Origin: Gemmatimonadales bacterium
GTDB lineage: Bacteria > Gemmatimonadota > Gemmatimonadetes > Gemmatimonadales > GWC2-71-9
Reading direction: 5' to 3'
Assembly (NCBI GenBank): GCA_025928645.1
Contig: JAICJD010000017.1
Location: forward strand, 1 to 33,966
Length of the DNA: 33,966 bases
The notes under the pieces are model-generated. The model made no database searches, was not told where the DNA came from, and saw only the letters and a list, made by a program, of their open reading frames with translations. Below are positions 1-7,585 of this stretch, piece after piece (the first letter of the stretch is position 1; each line of letters begins with the position of its first letter). The translations under genes and the position numbers were made by a program.

Positions 1-56
1 GAGCTCGCTGCCGCAAGGGTGATCGAACGAACCCCGACCGATCTCGTGGAGGAACG

Positions 57-329
57 ATGATTCGCCGTCGCCCGGCCGACGAGCTGCAGACGCTGCCCGG
101 CATCGGGCCCAGCCTGGCCGCCGATCTTCGCGCGCTCGGCGTTCGCCGCGTCGCCGACCTGCGGCGGCGCGATCCCGAACGGCTCTACCAGCGGCTGAAC
201 CGCCTGCGCGGCACGCGACAGGACCCGTGCGTGCTCTACGCCTTCCGCTGCGCCGCCTACGCGGCGCGCACGGCGCGGCCCCGGCCGGCGCTCCTCCGCT
301 GGTGGAACTGGAAGGATCGCACGCTGTGA
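57..329 (+). CDS. Cdd1-type helix-hairpin-helix protein
   Basis: A 90-residue protein with a helix-hairpin-helix segment (LPGIGPSLAADL, residues 13-24) followed by the pattern of the Cdd1/'pathogenicity locus' family, including the C-terminal WWNWKD block (82-87). HhH motifs bind DNA backbone non-specifically, so a DNA-binding or repair-accessory role is the inference; the family has no proven reaction. The ATG follows a good GGAGGA ribosome site at a normal distance. Length matches the family. It overlaps the next gene by 4 nt (GTGA). The family assignment is from memory of the conserved pattern; the function is not known. Confidence 0.85.
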   Translation: MIRRRPADELQTLPGIGPSLAADLRALGVRRVADLRRRDPERLYQRLNRLRGTRQDPCVLYAFRCAAYAARTARPRPALLRWWNWKDRTL

Positions 330-781
330 GCGATGCTTCGCCGCCGCTCGTCCGCCCCGCGACCGCGGGCGACGCACCGCGCCTTGCGCAGCTGAGCGGC
401 CAGCTGGGCTACCCGGTCGCGGCGGACACGATCGCCGGGCGGCTCACGCGCCTGCTCGGCCGAGCCGGCGACGTCGTCCTCGTGGCGGAGACCGACGGCG
501 AGGTGGTCGGCTGGGTTCACGGGTCGGAGCAGGACCTGCTGGAGTCGGCCACCCGCTGCGAGCTGCTCGGCCTCGTGGTCGACGCGCGGCACCGGACCCG
601 GGGCGTGGGGCGCCGGCTCGTGGCCGCCGTGGAATCCTGGGCCGCCGGGCGCGGTCTCGAGCTCGTGTCCGTGCGAAGCAATGTCAGCCGAACCGAATCG
701 CATCCCTTCTACGAGCGGCTGGGCTATTCGCGGGTGAAGACCCAGCACGCCTACCGCAAGCGGCTCGTCCTTCGGCCATGA
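326..781 (+). CDS. GNAT family N-acetyltransferase
   Basis: A 151-residue GNAT protein, a cytoplasmic acetyl-CoA-dependent N-acetyltransferase. The acetyl-CoA loop RTRGVG (residues 90-95) follows the beta-4 strand CELLGLVV, and the late FYERLGY motif (118-124) is the usual C-terminal GNAT signature. The GTG start is chosen because it overlaps the previous stop by 4 nt and places the N-terminal LVRPATAGD strand as in related proteins. A longer reading from 227 would run through the preceding gene in another frame and is rejected. The substrate cannot be told from sequence. Confidence 0.9.
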   Translation: MSDASPPLVRPATAGDAPRLAQLSGQLGYPVAADTIAGRLTRLLGRAGDVVLVAETDGEVVGWVHGSEQDLLESATRCELLGLVVDARHRTRGVGRRLVAAVESWAAGRGLELVSVRSNVSRTESHPFYERLGYSRVKTQHAYRKRLVLRP

Positions 782-790
782 CAGCCCGGT

Positions 791-820
791 GGCCCGTCGG
801 CTTGACCGCGGGCCCGTCGG
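791..820. repeat. Spaced direct repeat with a nested hairpin
   Basis: GGCCCGTCGG occurs at 791-800 and again at 811-820, exactly 20 bp apart. Within this, GGCCCG (791-796) can pair with CGGGCC (809-814). It lies in the 101-nt gap between two acetyltransferase genes, where neither reading frame is convincing. It could be a weak terminator or a binding site, or chance in GC-rich DNA. Confidence 0.3.
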
Positions 821-882
821 GAGCATTCCTTCGCTGGTGCGCGCGCCGTCCCGATGGGCGGCATGGGCGCCGGGAGATTCGT

Positions 883-1317
883 GTGAGCGTTGAGATCCGT
901 CATCTCGAAGCGGGCGACGAGAAGGTCCTGGAGCGGGTCGATCCGGGCGTGTTCGATCACGCCATCGACCCCGCGCTGGTGGCCGAGTTCCTGGGCGACC
1001 GACGGCACCACCTGATCGTGGCCGTGGACGGGGGCACCGTTGTCGGGTTCGCGTCGGCCGTGCACTACGTCCATCCCGACAAGCCCGCCGAGCTCTGGAT
1101 CAACGAGGTGGGAGTCGCGCCCTCGCACCAGCGGCAGGGGCTGGGCAAGCGCCTGCTCCAGGCCCTGTTCGAGCGGGGCCGCGCCCTGGGCTGCCGCGAG
1201 GCCTGGGTGCTGACGAGCCCGGCGAACGGGCCGGCCGTGCGGCTGTACGAGGCCGTCGGTGGCGTGGACATGGCCGACCCGCCGGTGATGTTCACCTTCC
1301 GGCTCACCGAGCCGTGA
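883..1317 (+). CDS. GNAT N-acetyltransferase, AAC(3)-I-like fold
   Basis: A 144-residue GNAT enzyme. The acetyl-CoA loop is QRQGLG (83-88), preceded by the strand LWINEVGVAP and followed by the PAVRLYEAVGG helix (117-127). The order and spacing resemble the aminoglycoside 3-N-acetyltransferase I group, but many non-resistance GNATs share this, so no drug substrate is claimed. The GTG at 883 is preferred over the upstream ATG at 778 because a GGGAG element lies just upstream and the extra 35 residues are arginine/glycine-rich and unlike a GNAT N-terminus. It overlaps the next gene by 4 nt. Confidence 0.88.
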   Translation: MSVEIRHLEAGDEKVLERVDPGVFDHAIDPALVAEFLGDRRHHLIVAVDGGTVVGFASAVHYVHPDKPAELWINEVGVAPSHQRQGLGKRLLQALFERGRALGCREAWVLTSPANGPAVRLYEAVGGVDMADPPVMFTFRLTEP

Positions 1318-1637
1318 GCCAGGCCTCCACCGGAGCCACGGTGGCCAAGGGCTACTGGGTCACGTTCTATCGCTCGGTTTCCGACCCTGACGCGCTTGCG
1401 CGGTACACCCGGCTGGCAGGACCGGCGATCGAGGCGGGTGGCGGGCGGTTTCTCGCGCGAGGCAACCCAGCGCGTTCGTTCGAGGCCGGACTCGCGCAGC
1501 GGACGGTCGTGATCGAGTTCGACTCCGTCGCGCGGGCGCTGGCCACCTACGAGAGCCCGGACTACCAATCGGCATTGCGTCACCTCGGCGGGGCGGTGGA
1601 GCGGGACGTTCGCATCCTCGAAGGCGTGACGCGATGA
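1314..1637 (+). CDS. DUF1330 family protein
   Basis: A 107-residue ferredoxin-like alpha/beta-barrel protein of the DUF1330 family. The diagnostic run is KGYWVTFYRSVSDPDALARY near the N-terminus, then GGGRFLARG, TVVIEFDS and the YESPDYQSALRH segment typical of the family. The biochemical role is unknown, although the fold is shared with antibiotic-biosynthesis monooxygenases. It starts on GTG overlapping the previous stop by 4 nt, and its own stop overlaps the flavin reductase start by 4 nt, so the three genes are probably co-translated. Confidence 0.88.
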   Translation: MSQASTGATVAKGYWVTFYRSVSDPDALARYTRLAGPAIEAGGGRFLARGNPARSFEAGLAQRTVVIEFDSVARALATYESPDYQSALRHLGGAVERDVRILEGVTR

Positions 1638-2140
1638 CCGGGTCGCCCGCCGAAGTGTTTTCCCGCCTTTCCAACGGCGTCTACGTGGTGGGCGTCGCCC
1701 ATGGCTCGCGGGTGAACGCATTCACGGCGGCGTGGCTTACCCAGGTGTCCTTCGATCCGCTCCTCGTGGCGCTCAGCATCAGCCCGGACCATGCATCGTA
1801 TCCGCTGCTGACGGCGAGCGGGCTCTTCGGCGTGAGCGTGCTGGGCCAGGGCCAGATGGAGCTCGCGCGCCAGTTCGGCACTCGCTCGGGCCGCGAGCTC
1901 GACAAGCTCGCGGGCGTGGCGTGGCGGCGCGGGTCGCTCGGGGCACCGCTTCTGCTCGAGGCCGCCGCATGGCTCGAGTGTCGCGTGGTGGGGACGATGC
2001 CCGCGGGAGATCACGAGCTCATCGTGGCCCGCGTGGTGGGTGGCGCGGTTCGCGAAGCATCGCTCGCCCCGATGGCCTACGCCGACACGGGCAATCTCGA
2101 CCAAAGCGACGCGCTGTACCCGCCCGCCTTCCCGACCTGA
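1634..2140 (+). CDS. Flavin reductase family protein (FMN-binding split barrel)
   Basis: A 168-residue protein of the flavin reductase-like domain family, which bind FMN and commonly supply reduced flavin to monooxygenases. Visible family elements are NGVYVVGVAHGSRVNAFTAAW at the N-terminus, the VSFDPLLVALSI strand, FGVSVLG, and the C-terminal HELIVARVVGG strand. Length is typical for the single-domain form. The neighbouring DUF1330 protein has a fold related to small monooxygenases, so a reductase/acceptor pair is possible but not shown. The ATG overlaps the previous stop by 4 nt. Confidence 0.9.
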   Translation: MTGSPAEVFSRLSNGVYVVGVAHGSRVNAFTAAWLTQVSFDPLLVALSISPDHASYPLLTASGLFGVSVLGQGQMELARQFGTRSGRELDKLAGVAWRRGSLGAPLLLEAAAWLECRVVGTMPAGDHELIVARVVGGAVREASLAPMAYADTGNLDQSDALYPPAFPT

Positions 2141-2144
2141 CGGA

Positions 2145-2711
2145 ATGCCCCGCGCCGCCCGGCCCGAGCGGCCGACGCCGGCGGAGATCGCCGGCGCGGC
2201 CGGCCGGCGGGTCCCCGATCTGATCGCCCCGGATCTGCACGTGCTGTTTTGCGGGATCAATCCCGGTCTCTACTCGGGCGCGACCGGTCACCACTTCGCC
2301 CGTCCGGGCAACCGCTTCTGGCCCGCTCTCCACGCCTCCGGCTTCACCGACGGGGTCGTGCGCCCGCGCGACGAGGCCGAGCTGCTCAGCCTGGGCGTCG
2401 GCATCACCAACCTGGTAGCGCGCGCGACCGCGGGCGCCGCGGAGCTCACGCCCGATGAGCTCAAGCGGGGACGCCGGCGGCTCGCGGCGAAGGTTCGCCG
2501 GCTGCACCCGCGCTGCGTCGCCGTGCTCGGTGTCGGTGCGTACAGAACCGCGTTCGGCCGGCCGCGGGCCGGGATCGGCCGGCAGGCCGAAACGCTGGGC
2601 CCCGCCGCGCTCTGGGTGTTGCCCAATCCGAGCGGCCTCAACGCCCACCATCAACTTGCCGATCTCGCCCGCGCGTTCGCCGCCATGAGGCGGTTCGCCT
2701 TCGAGCGCTGA
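2145..2711 (+). CDS. mug: G/U(T) mismatch-specific DNA glycosylase (Mug/TDG family)
   Basis: A 188-residue uracil-DNA glycosylase superfamily enzyme that removes uracil or thymine opposite guanine, starting base-excision repair. The active-site GINPGL motif is at 37-42, HFARPGNRFW at 50-59, and the second catalytic/intercalating motif NPSGLN at 161-166, all in Mug/TDG order and spacing. The ATG at 2145 is chosen because the longer reading from 2040 lies inside the flavin reductase gene. It begins 4 nt after that gene's stop. The N-terminal extension of about 25 residues is arginine-rich. Confidence 0.93.
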   Translation: MPRAARPERPTPAEIAGAAGRRVPDLIAPDLHVLFCGINPGLYSGATGHHFARPGNRFWPALHASGFTDGVVRPRDEAELLSLGVGITNLVARATAGAAELTPDELKRGRRRLAAKVRRLHPRCVAVLGVGAYRTAFGRPRAGIGRQAETLGPAALWVLPNPSGLNAHHQLADLARAFAAMRRFAFER

Positions 2712-2832
2712 GGGCAGCGCTGAGCAGTACGCCTCCCGGCGCACGGCGGCCTTCCGAGCGGCCCGTACCACGCGGCGAGCGACGAAGCCCGAGGGCTGGC
2801 GCGCGCGCACGCGCCCCGCCACTATCCCCACC

Positions 2833-3420
2833 ATGACGATCTCGACCGACCAGCTCGATGGCATCCTCGAGTTTCTGCGCGAGGCCGAGCGGCTCAAGAC
2901 GGTCACGCGAAGCGGGTGGACGTCCCAGGGCCGGCGCGAGAGCGTCGCCGAGCATACCTGGCGGCTCTGCCTCATGGCCATGCTGCTCTACGGCGACGCT
3001 CCTCGCGTCGATCTCGCCCGGCTGCTCCGCATGTGTCTGGTCCACGACCTCGGCGAGGCGCTGGGCGGCGACGTGCCCGCGCCCGAGCAGCAGGCGAGCG
3101 CGCCCAAGGCGGGGCAGGAGCGCGCCGACCTGGTCCGGCTTACGGAGCCGCTGCCCGAGAGCCTCCGCGGCGAGATCCTGGCGCTGTGGGACGAGTACGA
3201 AGCCGCGGCGACCCCCGAGGCGCGCATCGCGAAAGGGCTCGACAAGCTGGAGACCATTCTCCAGCACACCCAGGGCCGGAACCCGGCCGACTTCGACTAC
3301 GCGTTCAATCTGAACTACGGCCGCCGGTACACTGCCGGCGACCCGTTGCTCGAGGCGTTGCGCGCGCGGCTCGATGCGGAGACGGCCAGGCTGGCGGGCG
3401 GGCCGCGGGACGATGGCTGA
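2833..3420 (+). CDS. HD domain hydrolase (YfbR/HDDC2-like)
   Basis: A 195-residue HD-superfamily metal-dependent phosphohydrolase. Metal ligands are visible: H41 in SVAEHTW, the HD pair at 71-72 in VHDLGE, and D137 in KGLDKLE. This arrangement is that of the HDDC2/YfbR branch, known 5'-deoxynucleotidases, so a nucleotide-pool role is likely and would fit the neighbouring Mug glycosylase. The gene has no clear ribosome site. CACTAT at 2820-2825 lies just before the ATG, so it may be transcribed leaderless. The 121-nt gap upstream holds no gene. Confidence 0.88.
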   Translation: MTISTDQLDGILEFLREAERLKTVTRSGWTSQGRRESVAEHTWRLCLMAMLLYGDAPRVDLARLLRMCLVHDLGEALGGDVPAPEQQASAPKAGQERADLVRLTEPLPESLRGEILALWDEYEAAATPEARIAKGLDKLETILQHTQGRNPADFDYAFNLNYGRRYTAGDPLLEALRARLDAETARLAGGPRDDG

Positions 3421-4065
3421 GTGGTGATCGCGGAGGACCTGCCGCGCTTCGCGCTGGTCACCTTTACCTCGGTCCTGTTCATCGTGGACCCGATCGCGGC
3501 CATTCCCACCTATCTGGTGATCACGCAGCGGGAGACCCGGGAGGAACGCCGACGTACCGCGCGCCGTGCCTGCGTTGCGATGACGGTGCTGCTCATCGTG
3601 TTCGGGACGAGCGGCACGATGCTGTTCCGCGCGTTCGGCATCACCCTGGCCGCGTTTCGCACGGCGGGCGGCCTCATCCTGTGGTTCGTCGCCATGGACA
3701 TGCTGCAGGGCGAGCGGCGAACCCAGGAGGGCCGCGACGAGGTGTACGAGGGGCAGATCAAGGAGGACGTGGCGGTCACCCCGCTCGCGATCCCGATGCT
3801 GGCCGGTCCCGGCGCGATCTCGACCGCCATCGTGGCCGCCGGACAGGCCCGCGGCCCCGCGCAGACGGCGGTCGTGTACGGGGCCATCGTGCTCACGGGC
3901 ATCATCTCGTATCTCTCGCTCCGGCTCGGCGAGCCGCTGCTCAGCCGGCTGGGGAAGACGGGGATTCGCGTGGTGACCCGTATCATGGGCCTCATCCTCG
4001 CCGCCGTGGCCGTGCAGTTCGTCTTCAGCGGCGTGCACGAGGCGTTCGGAGGCGCCGCCCGGTGA
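3421..4065 (+). CDS. MarC family integral membrane protein
   Basis: A 214-residue inner-membrane protein of the MarC/UPF0056 family with about six hydrophobic segments. Family marks are FIVDPIAAIPTYL near the N-terminus, FRTAGGLILW in the middle, and TPLAIPMLAGPGAIST at the start of the second half, reflecting the internal repeat. Transport function in this family is unproven despite its name. GTG codons at 3421 and 3424 are both usable, directly after the HD gene stop, so the two are probably in one operon. Confidence 0.92.
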   Translation: MVIAEDLPRFALVTFTSVLFIVDPIAAIPTYLVITQRETREERRRTARRACVAMTVLLIVFGTSGTMLFRAFGITLAAFRTAGGLILWFVAMDMLQGERRTQEGRDEVYEGQIKEDVAVTPLAIPMLAGPGAISTAIVAAGQARGPAQTAVVYGAIVLTGIISYLSLRLGEPLLSRLGKTGIRVVTRIMGLILAAVAVQFVFSGVHEAFGGAAR

Positions 4066-4090
4066 CGCCGCACGGTCGGGCAGCGCCGTG

Positions 4091-4552
4091 ATGTCCGGCG
4101 CGCCGTTCGTGACCCGGCGGCTCTCACTTCTCCCGTCCGGCCGCGCCGTAGTTGTCGAGGTCGATGCACCGGTCGAGGGCCCGCGCGGCCGCTGGCGCTG
4201 CGCCTACCGCATCCGGGGTGTCGGGCGTGGCCGAGCGGGCCGCGTCGACGGCGAGGACGGGATCCAGGCGCTCCAGCTCGCCCTGGCCCGGATCCGCCGT
4301 GAGCTCGAGCCCTACGCCGCTCGGCTGACCTGGGCCGGCGAGCCCGGCGAGCTCGGCCTCACCGAGAGCGTCCCCGACTATTTCGGCGGCGCCTTCCGCC
4401 GCCGGGTCGAGGCCCTGGTCCGTCGCGAAACCGAAGCGGAGGCGCGCCGCCTCCGCGCCGCGGTCGGCGACGGCGACGGGGCACCCGGCTATGATCCAGA
4501 CATGCGCGGACGCGGAACGGCGCGCCCGGCCGCCGGCGGGGGGAGGCGATGA
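4091..4552 (+). CDS. Conserved protein, DUF6968-like
   Basis: A 153-residue protein. The core WRCAYRIRGVG, then GEDGIQALQLALARIRREL and LTWAGEPGELGL, matches what I remember of DUF6968, a small family without known function. The last 25 residues are Arg/Gly/Ala-rich and look disordered. ATG at 4091 is preferred; a GTG sits one codon upstream. The stop overlaps the start of the next gene by 4 nt (ATGA). The family call is moderate; that it is a real gene is well supported by codon use and packing. Confidence 0.72.
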   Translation: MSGAPFVTRRLSLLPSGRAVVVEVDAPVEGPRGRWRCAYRIRGVGRGRAGRVDGEDGIQALQLALARIRRELEPYAARLTWAGEPGELGLTESVPDYFGGAFRRRVEALVRRETEAEARRLRAAVGDGDGAPGYDPDMRGRGTARPAAGGGRR

Positions 4553-5109
4553 GCCACCCGGGCCGAACGCTGCTGTGGCGGCGCCTCGACCAGCCGGGGC
4601 ACGAGGCCGCGCGGCTGGTGTTTCACGAGCCCTTCTGGCAGCTCAGCGGCATGGCCGTTTTCGGCCACGACGACCAGGCGTGCCGGCTCGAGTACGCGGT
4701 AGTCTGCGACGGGGGCTGGCAGACCCGGCATGCCTGGGTTGTCGGATGGATTGGGCTCCGGCACGTGCGGGTGGACCTGCTGGTCACAGCCGATCGACGC
4801 TGGCACCTCGACGGCCGCGCGCAGCCCGAGCTCGGAGGCTGCCTGGACATCGACCTGGCCTTCAGCCCGTCGACCAACATGCTGCCCATCCGCCGCCTCG
4901 CCCTGCAGCTGGGCCAGGCAGGCGCCGCGCGCGCAGCATGGCTCGCGTTCCCGGCGTTTCAGCTCGAGGCGCTCGACCAGACGTACCGGCGGACCGGCGA
5001 GGCCACGTATCGCTACGAGACGAACGGCTCGCGCCCCACCGAGCTCGAGGTGGACGCGGATGGTTTCATCCGCCGATACCCCGGGCGCTGGGAATTGGAA
5101 AGCATGTAG
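4549..5109 (+). CDS. Putative glycolipid-binding protein (PF06475-like)
   Basis: A 186-residue protein that resembles the putative glycolipid-binding family typified by Pseudomonas PA1994. Characteristic stretches are the early LLWRRLDQPGHEAARL, the CRLEYAVVCD strand, the paired beta strands RHVRVDLLVTADRRWHLDG, and LDIDLAFSPSTNMLPIRRL, followed by the YRYET and GFIRRYPGRWE strands. The fold is a long beta barrel related to LolA-type carriers; the ligand is unknown. There is no signal peptide, which is usual for the family. It is coupled to the preceding gene by a 4-nt overlap. Confidence 0.85.
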   Translation: MSHPGRTLLWRRLDQPGHEAARLVFHEPFWQLSGMAVFGHDDQACRLEYAVVCDGGWQTRHAWVVGWIGLRHVRVDLLVTADRRWHLDGRAQPELGGCLDIDLAFSPSTNMLPIRRLALQLGQAGAARAAWLAFPAFQLEALDQTYRRTGEATYRYETNGSRPTELEVDADGFIRRYPGRWELESM

Positions 5110-5133
5110 ACGCGTCTGAACCAGGGAGGGCCC

Positions 5134-5457
5134 ATGCATCGGATGTACCTGCTTCCGCTCCTGTTGCTCGCCGCATGCGGCGGCGGAACCGACGGCTGGG
5201 TGACGCCGCCCTCGAGCAACTCGGAAACCGTGGGGTCGAGCATGACCATCGTCGGAATCGTCCGCCGCGTGCCGCTGGAGGGCGGGTTCTTCACGATTGT
5301 GGGCGCGGACGGGGTCACCTATGACCCGACGAACCTGCCGGCCGCGTTCCGGAAGGACGGCCTCGCGGTCGAGGCGGTGGCGCGCCCCCGCCCCGACCGA
5401 CTCGGCACCCATCAGGTGGGCCAGATCGTCGAGCTCGAGCGCATTCGCACCCGCTGA
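5134..5457 (+). CDS. Small lipoprotein with an OB-like domain
   Basis: A 107-residue predicted lipoprotein: positively charged start, hydrophobic run, and lipobox LAAC with the lipidated Cys at 15. The mature part contains a compact beta-rich stretch (MTIVGIVRRVPLEGGFFTIV, then DGVTYDPTNLPAAFRKDG) reminiscent of small OB-fold envelope proteins; the role is unknown. The ribosome site is GGGAGGG just before the ATG. There are no other cysteines. It lies between the glycolipid-binding-like gene and a DUF3574 gene, so an envelope cluster is possible. Confidence 0.82.
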   Translation: MHRMYLLPLLLLAACGGGTDGWVTPPSSNSETVGSSMTIVGIVRRVPLEGGFFTIVGADGVTYDPTNLPAAFRKDGLAVEAVARPRPDRLGTHQVGQIVELERIRTR

Positions 5458-5465
5458 TCGACGCC

Positions 5466-5909
5466 GTGCATCGGCCGCGCCGTCTCGCGTCCGGCTTCTG
5501 GCTCGCGCCGCTCGTCGCGCTCGCGTGCGCGCCCCGCCATGAGCCGGCCGCCGCCGCTCCGGCGGCTTCGTGCCCGGCCGGCGACTCGACGCTGGTGCAT
5601 GAGGTCGTGTACTTCGGCAGGAATCGGCCCGGGGGCGGCACGGTGAGCGACGCCGAGTGGCAGACGTTTCTCGACGAGGTCGTGACGCCGCGGTTTCCCC
5701 GCGGGTTCAGCGTCGTCGAGGCCATCGGGCAATGGCAAGGGCAGAGCGGCACCGTCGAGCGGGAGCGATCGAAGATCCTCACGCTGCTCCACGGCGGGAG
5801 CGAGGCCGACCGCCGGGCGGTGGCGGAGCTGGCCGCCGAGTACAAGCGCCGTTTCAGCCAGGAGGCGGTGCTCCGAGAGCAGACCCCCACCTGCGCGCGG
5901 TTCGAGTAG
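5466..5909 (+). CDS. Exported DUF3574 family protein
   Basis: A 147-residue protein with an N-terminal signal (hydrophobic run to residue 20) and Cys21 in VALAC, an imperfect lipobox, then an Ala/Pro-rich linker. The mature domain has the DUF3574 pattern: YFGRNRPGGGTVSDAEWQTF, a VTPRFPRGF turn, QWQGQSGTVERERSKIL, and a final KRRFSQEAVLREQ helix. The family function is unknown; such proteins are exported. The GTG start is weakly placed, with no clear ribosome site. The stop shares one base with the GTG of the next gene. Confidence 0.84.
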   Translation: MHRPRRLASGFWLAPLVALACAPRHEPAAAAPAASCPAGDSTLVHEVVYFGRNRPGGGTVSDAEWQTFLDEVVTPRFPRGFSVVEAIGQWQGQSGTVERERSKILTLLHGGSEADRRAVAELAAEYKRRFSQEAVLREQTPTCARFE

Positions 5910-6400
5910 TGCGCATCCGCTCGGCCGTTGCAGCTGATGCCGAGATCATCGCCGAGCATCGCGCCCGCATGTTCGCCGACATGGGCCAGCTGCCGCCGGA
6001 GACGTTCGCCACCTTTCGCGCGGCCGCCGCCGCCCGGCTCCGGCAGATGCTGGGACGCGGCGAGTACGTCGGCTGGCTCGCGACGCCGCCTCATGCGGAC
6101 ACTGTCATCGGCGGGGCGGGCGTGCAGCGCCGGCTGGTGCAGCCGCACCCGCTTCGCCGCGCGGACGGCGGCGTGGCCGTGGCCGAGGGACGCCACGCCA
6201 TCGTGGTGAATGTGTATACCGACCCGGGGTGGCGCCGCCGCGGCGTGGCCGAGATGCTGATGCGTCGCGTGCTCGAGTGGGCGGCGGCGGAGCGGCTCGA
6301 TCGGCTGGTGCTCCACGCGTCCGACGAGGGCCGACCGCTGTACGAGCGTCTGGGCTTCGTGCCCACCAACGAGATGCGCTTCGCCGATCGACCAACCTGA
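5909..6400 (+). CDS. GNAT family N-acetyltransferase
   Basis: A 163-residue GNAT enzyme. The conserved strand IVVNVYTDPGWRRRGVAEML carries the acetyl-CoA loop RRRGVA (109-114), and DEGRPLYERLGF supplies the C-terminal GNAT motif. The GTG start immediately follows the stop of the DUF3574 gene (TAGTG) and gives a normal N-terminus (VRIRSAVAAD). A reading from 5657 would overlap that gene by 250 nt and is rejected. The substrate is unknown. Confidence 0.88.
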   Translation: MRIRSAVAADAEIIAEHRARMFADMGQLPPETFATFRAAAAARLRQMLGRGEYVGWLATPPHADTVIGGAGVQRRLVQPHPLRRADGGVAVAEGRHAIVVNVYTDPGWRRRGVAEMLMRRVLEWAAAERLDRLVLHASDEGRPLYERLGFVPTNEMRFADRPT

Positions 6401-6432
6401 CCGTCTGCCAGTCCCAGCAAGGAGACGAATCT

Positions 6433-7020
6433 ATGCCCTACCAGTCCGAGCCCGAAAGCCTGCCTGCCGCCCGCTACGATCCCATCGCCGAGCGCCTCCT
6501 GCGCGCACGGACCGTCGTCATCAGCGGCGAGATCACCCAAGGTCGGGCCGCGACGGTCTCGGGCCAGCTGCTCGCGCTCGAGGCCGACTCCGACGCGGGC
6601 ATCACGGTCTTCATCAATTCCCAGGGAGGCCACGTCGAGGCGGGCGACACCATCCACGACCTGATCCGGTTCATCCGGTCGCCGGTCCGGATGATCGGCA
6701 CGGGATGGGTCGCGAGCGCGGCCGCGCTCATTTACGTCGCAGTGCCGCGCGAGCGCCGCCTCTGTCTCCCCAATACGCGCTTCCTGCTCCACCAGCCGGC
6801 CGGCGGCGCGGGCGGCTCGGCCAGCGATATCGACATCGAGGCGCGCGAGATCCTGCGCATGCGCGATCGGCTCAACCGCATCTTCGCGCGGGAAACGGGG
6901 CAGCCGCTGGAGCGGATCGAAGAGGACACCCACCGGAACTTCTGGCTCGGGGCCGAAGCCGCGGTCCGCTACGGGCTGGTGGGACGGATCGTCGAACGGT
7001 CCCTCGACATCGACGTGTGA
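6433..7020 (+). CDS. clpP: ClpP-like serine peptidase with Asn in the triad
   Basis: A 195-residue protein of the ClpP family, which form the proteolytic barrel of ATP-dependent Clp proteases. The nucleophile is S95 in WVASAAA and the base H120 in LLHQP, 25 residues apart as in Escherichia coli ClpP (S97/H122). The third triad position, exactly 49 residues further on, is N169 in DTHRNFW where ClpP has Asp171. The oxyanion glycine pair is kept (SQGGHVEAG, 63-71). It has a short N-terminal extension. A good GGAGA ribosome site precedes the ATG. No ClpX or ClpA gene is nearby, so this is probably a paralogue and not the housekeeping copy. Confidence 0.9.
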   Translation: MPYQSEPESLPAARYDPIAERLLRARTVVISGEITQGRAATVSGQLLALEADSDAGITVFINSQGGHVEAGDTIHDLIRFIRSPVRMIGTGWVASAAALIYVAVPRERRLCLPNTRFLLHQPAGGAGGSASDIDIEAREILRMRDRLNRIFARETGQPLERIEEDTHRNFWLGAEAAVRYGLVGRIVERSLDIDV

Positions 7021-7025
7021 GACCG

Positions 7026-7499
7026 ATGCCCCAAATACGTGTCTCCCAGTCGTCCATCATTTCGGCGCCGGCGCCGGTGGTGTACGGCATCATCGCGGAC
7101 TACCGCGAGGGACACCCGGCGATCCTGCCGCCTCGCTACTTCGAGAGCCTCGAAGTCGAGCGGGGCGGCTCCGGCGCGGGGACACGCATCCGGTTTCGCA
7201 TGCGGGCGTTCGGGACCGCGCGCACGGTCCGGGCCGACATCACGGAGCCCGTCCCCGGGCGCGAGCTGCTCGAAACCGACCTCGCCACCGGCGCCGCCAC
7301 CCGCTTCCTGGTCGAGCCGGCCCAGGACGGCCGGGCCTCGCGGGTGACGTTCGAGACCACGTGGACGAAGGACGGCGTGAGCGGCTGGGTCGAGCGCTGC
7401 CTCGCGCCGCGCTATTTGCGCCAGGTGTACCGCGCGGAGCTGGTGCTGCTCGACGCGGAGGCCAGGGCCCGCCTGCCGCGGCAAGGCGCCGGCCACTGA
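7026..7499 (+). CDS. SRPBCC family protein
   Basis: A 157-residue START-like/SRPBCC protein. The N-terminal strand VSQSSIISAPAPVVYGIIADY is typical, followed by strands around FESLEVERGG, TRIRFRMRAFG and RVTFETTW, with a long C-terminal helix (residues 120-150) that would close the cavity. Such proteins bind small hydrophobic ligands or act as cyclases/dehydratases; the ligand here is unknown. The ATG starts 6 nt after the ClpP-like stop, so the two are likely co-transcribed. Confidence 0.85.
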   Translation: MPQIRVSQSSIISAPAPVVYGIIADYREGHPAILPPRYFESLEVERGGSGAGTRIRFRMRAFGTARTVRADITEPVPGRELLETDLATGAATRFLVEPAQDGRASRVTFETTWTKDGVSGWVERCLAPRYLRQVYRAELVLLDAEARARLPRQGAGH

Positions 7500-7585
7500 T
7501 CATCCCTCCGGAGTCCCGGAGCGTCCATGTCTCGCCCGATCCGCTTCGAGATCCACGCCGGCCAGCCCGCGCCGGCGCGATAGAC

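Noticed and set aside
1-60. Possible 3' end of a gene preceding the window, with TGA at 58-60 overlapping the first ATG
   Set aside because: The 4-nt overlap fits the local pattern, but only 19 codons are visible, third positions are less G/C-rich than usual and nothing is recognisable.
883-1317. Aminoglycoside resistance gene
   Set aside because: The GNAT fold resembles AAC(3)-I, but the similarity is at the general family level and gives no support for drug acetylation.
2638-4038. A 466-codon open frame on the minus strand
   Set aside because: It is antisense to the HD and MarC genes, both of which have clear family motifs on the plus strand.
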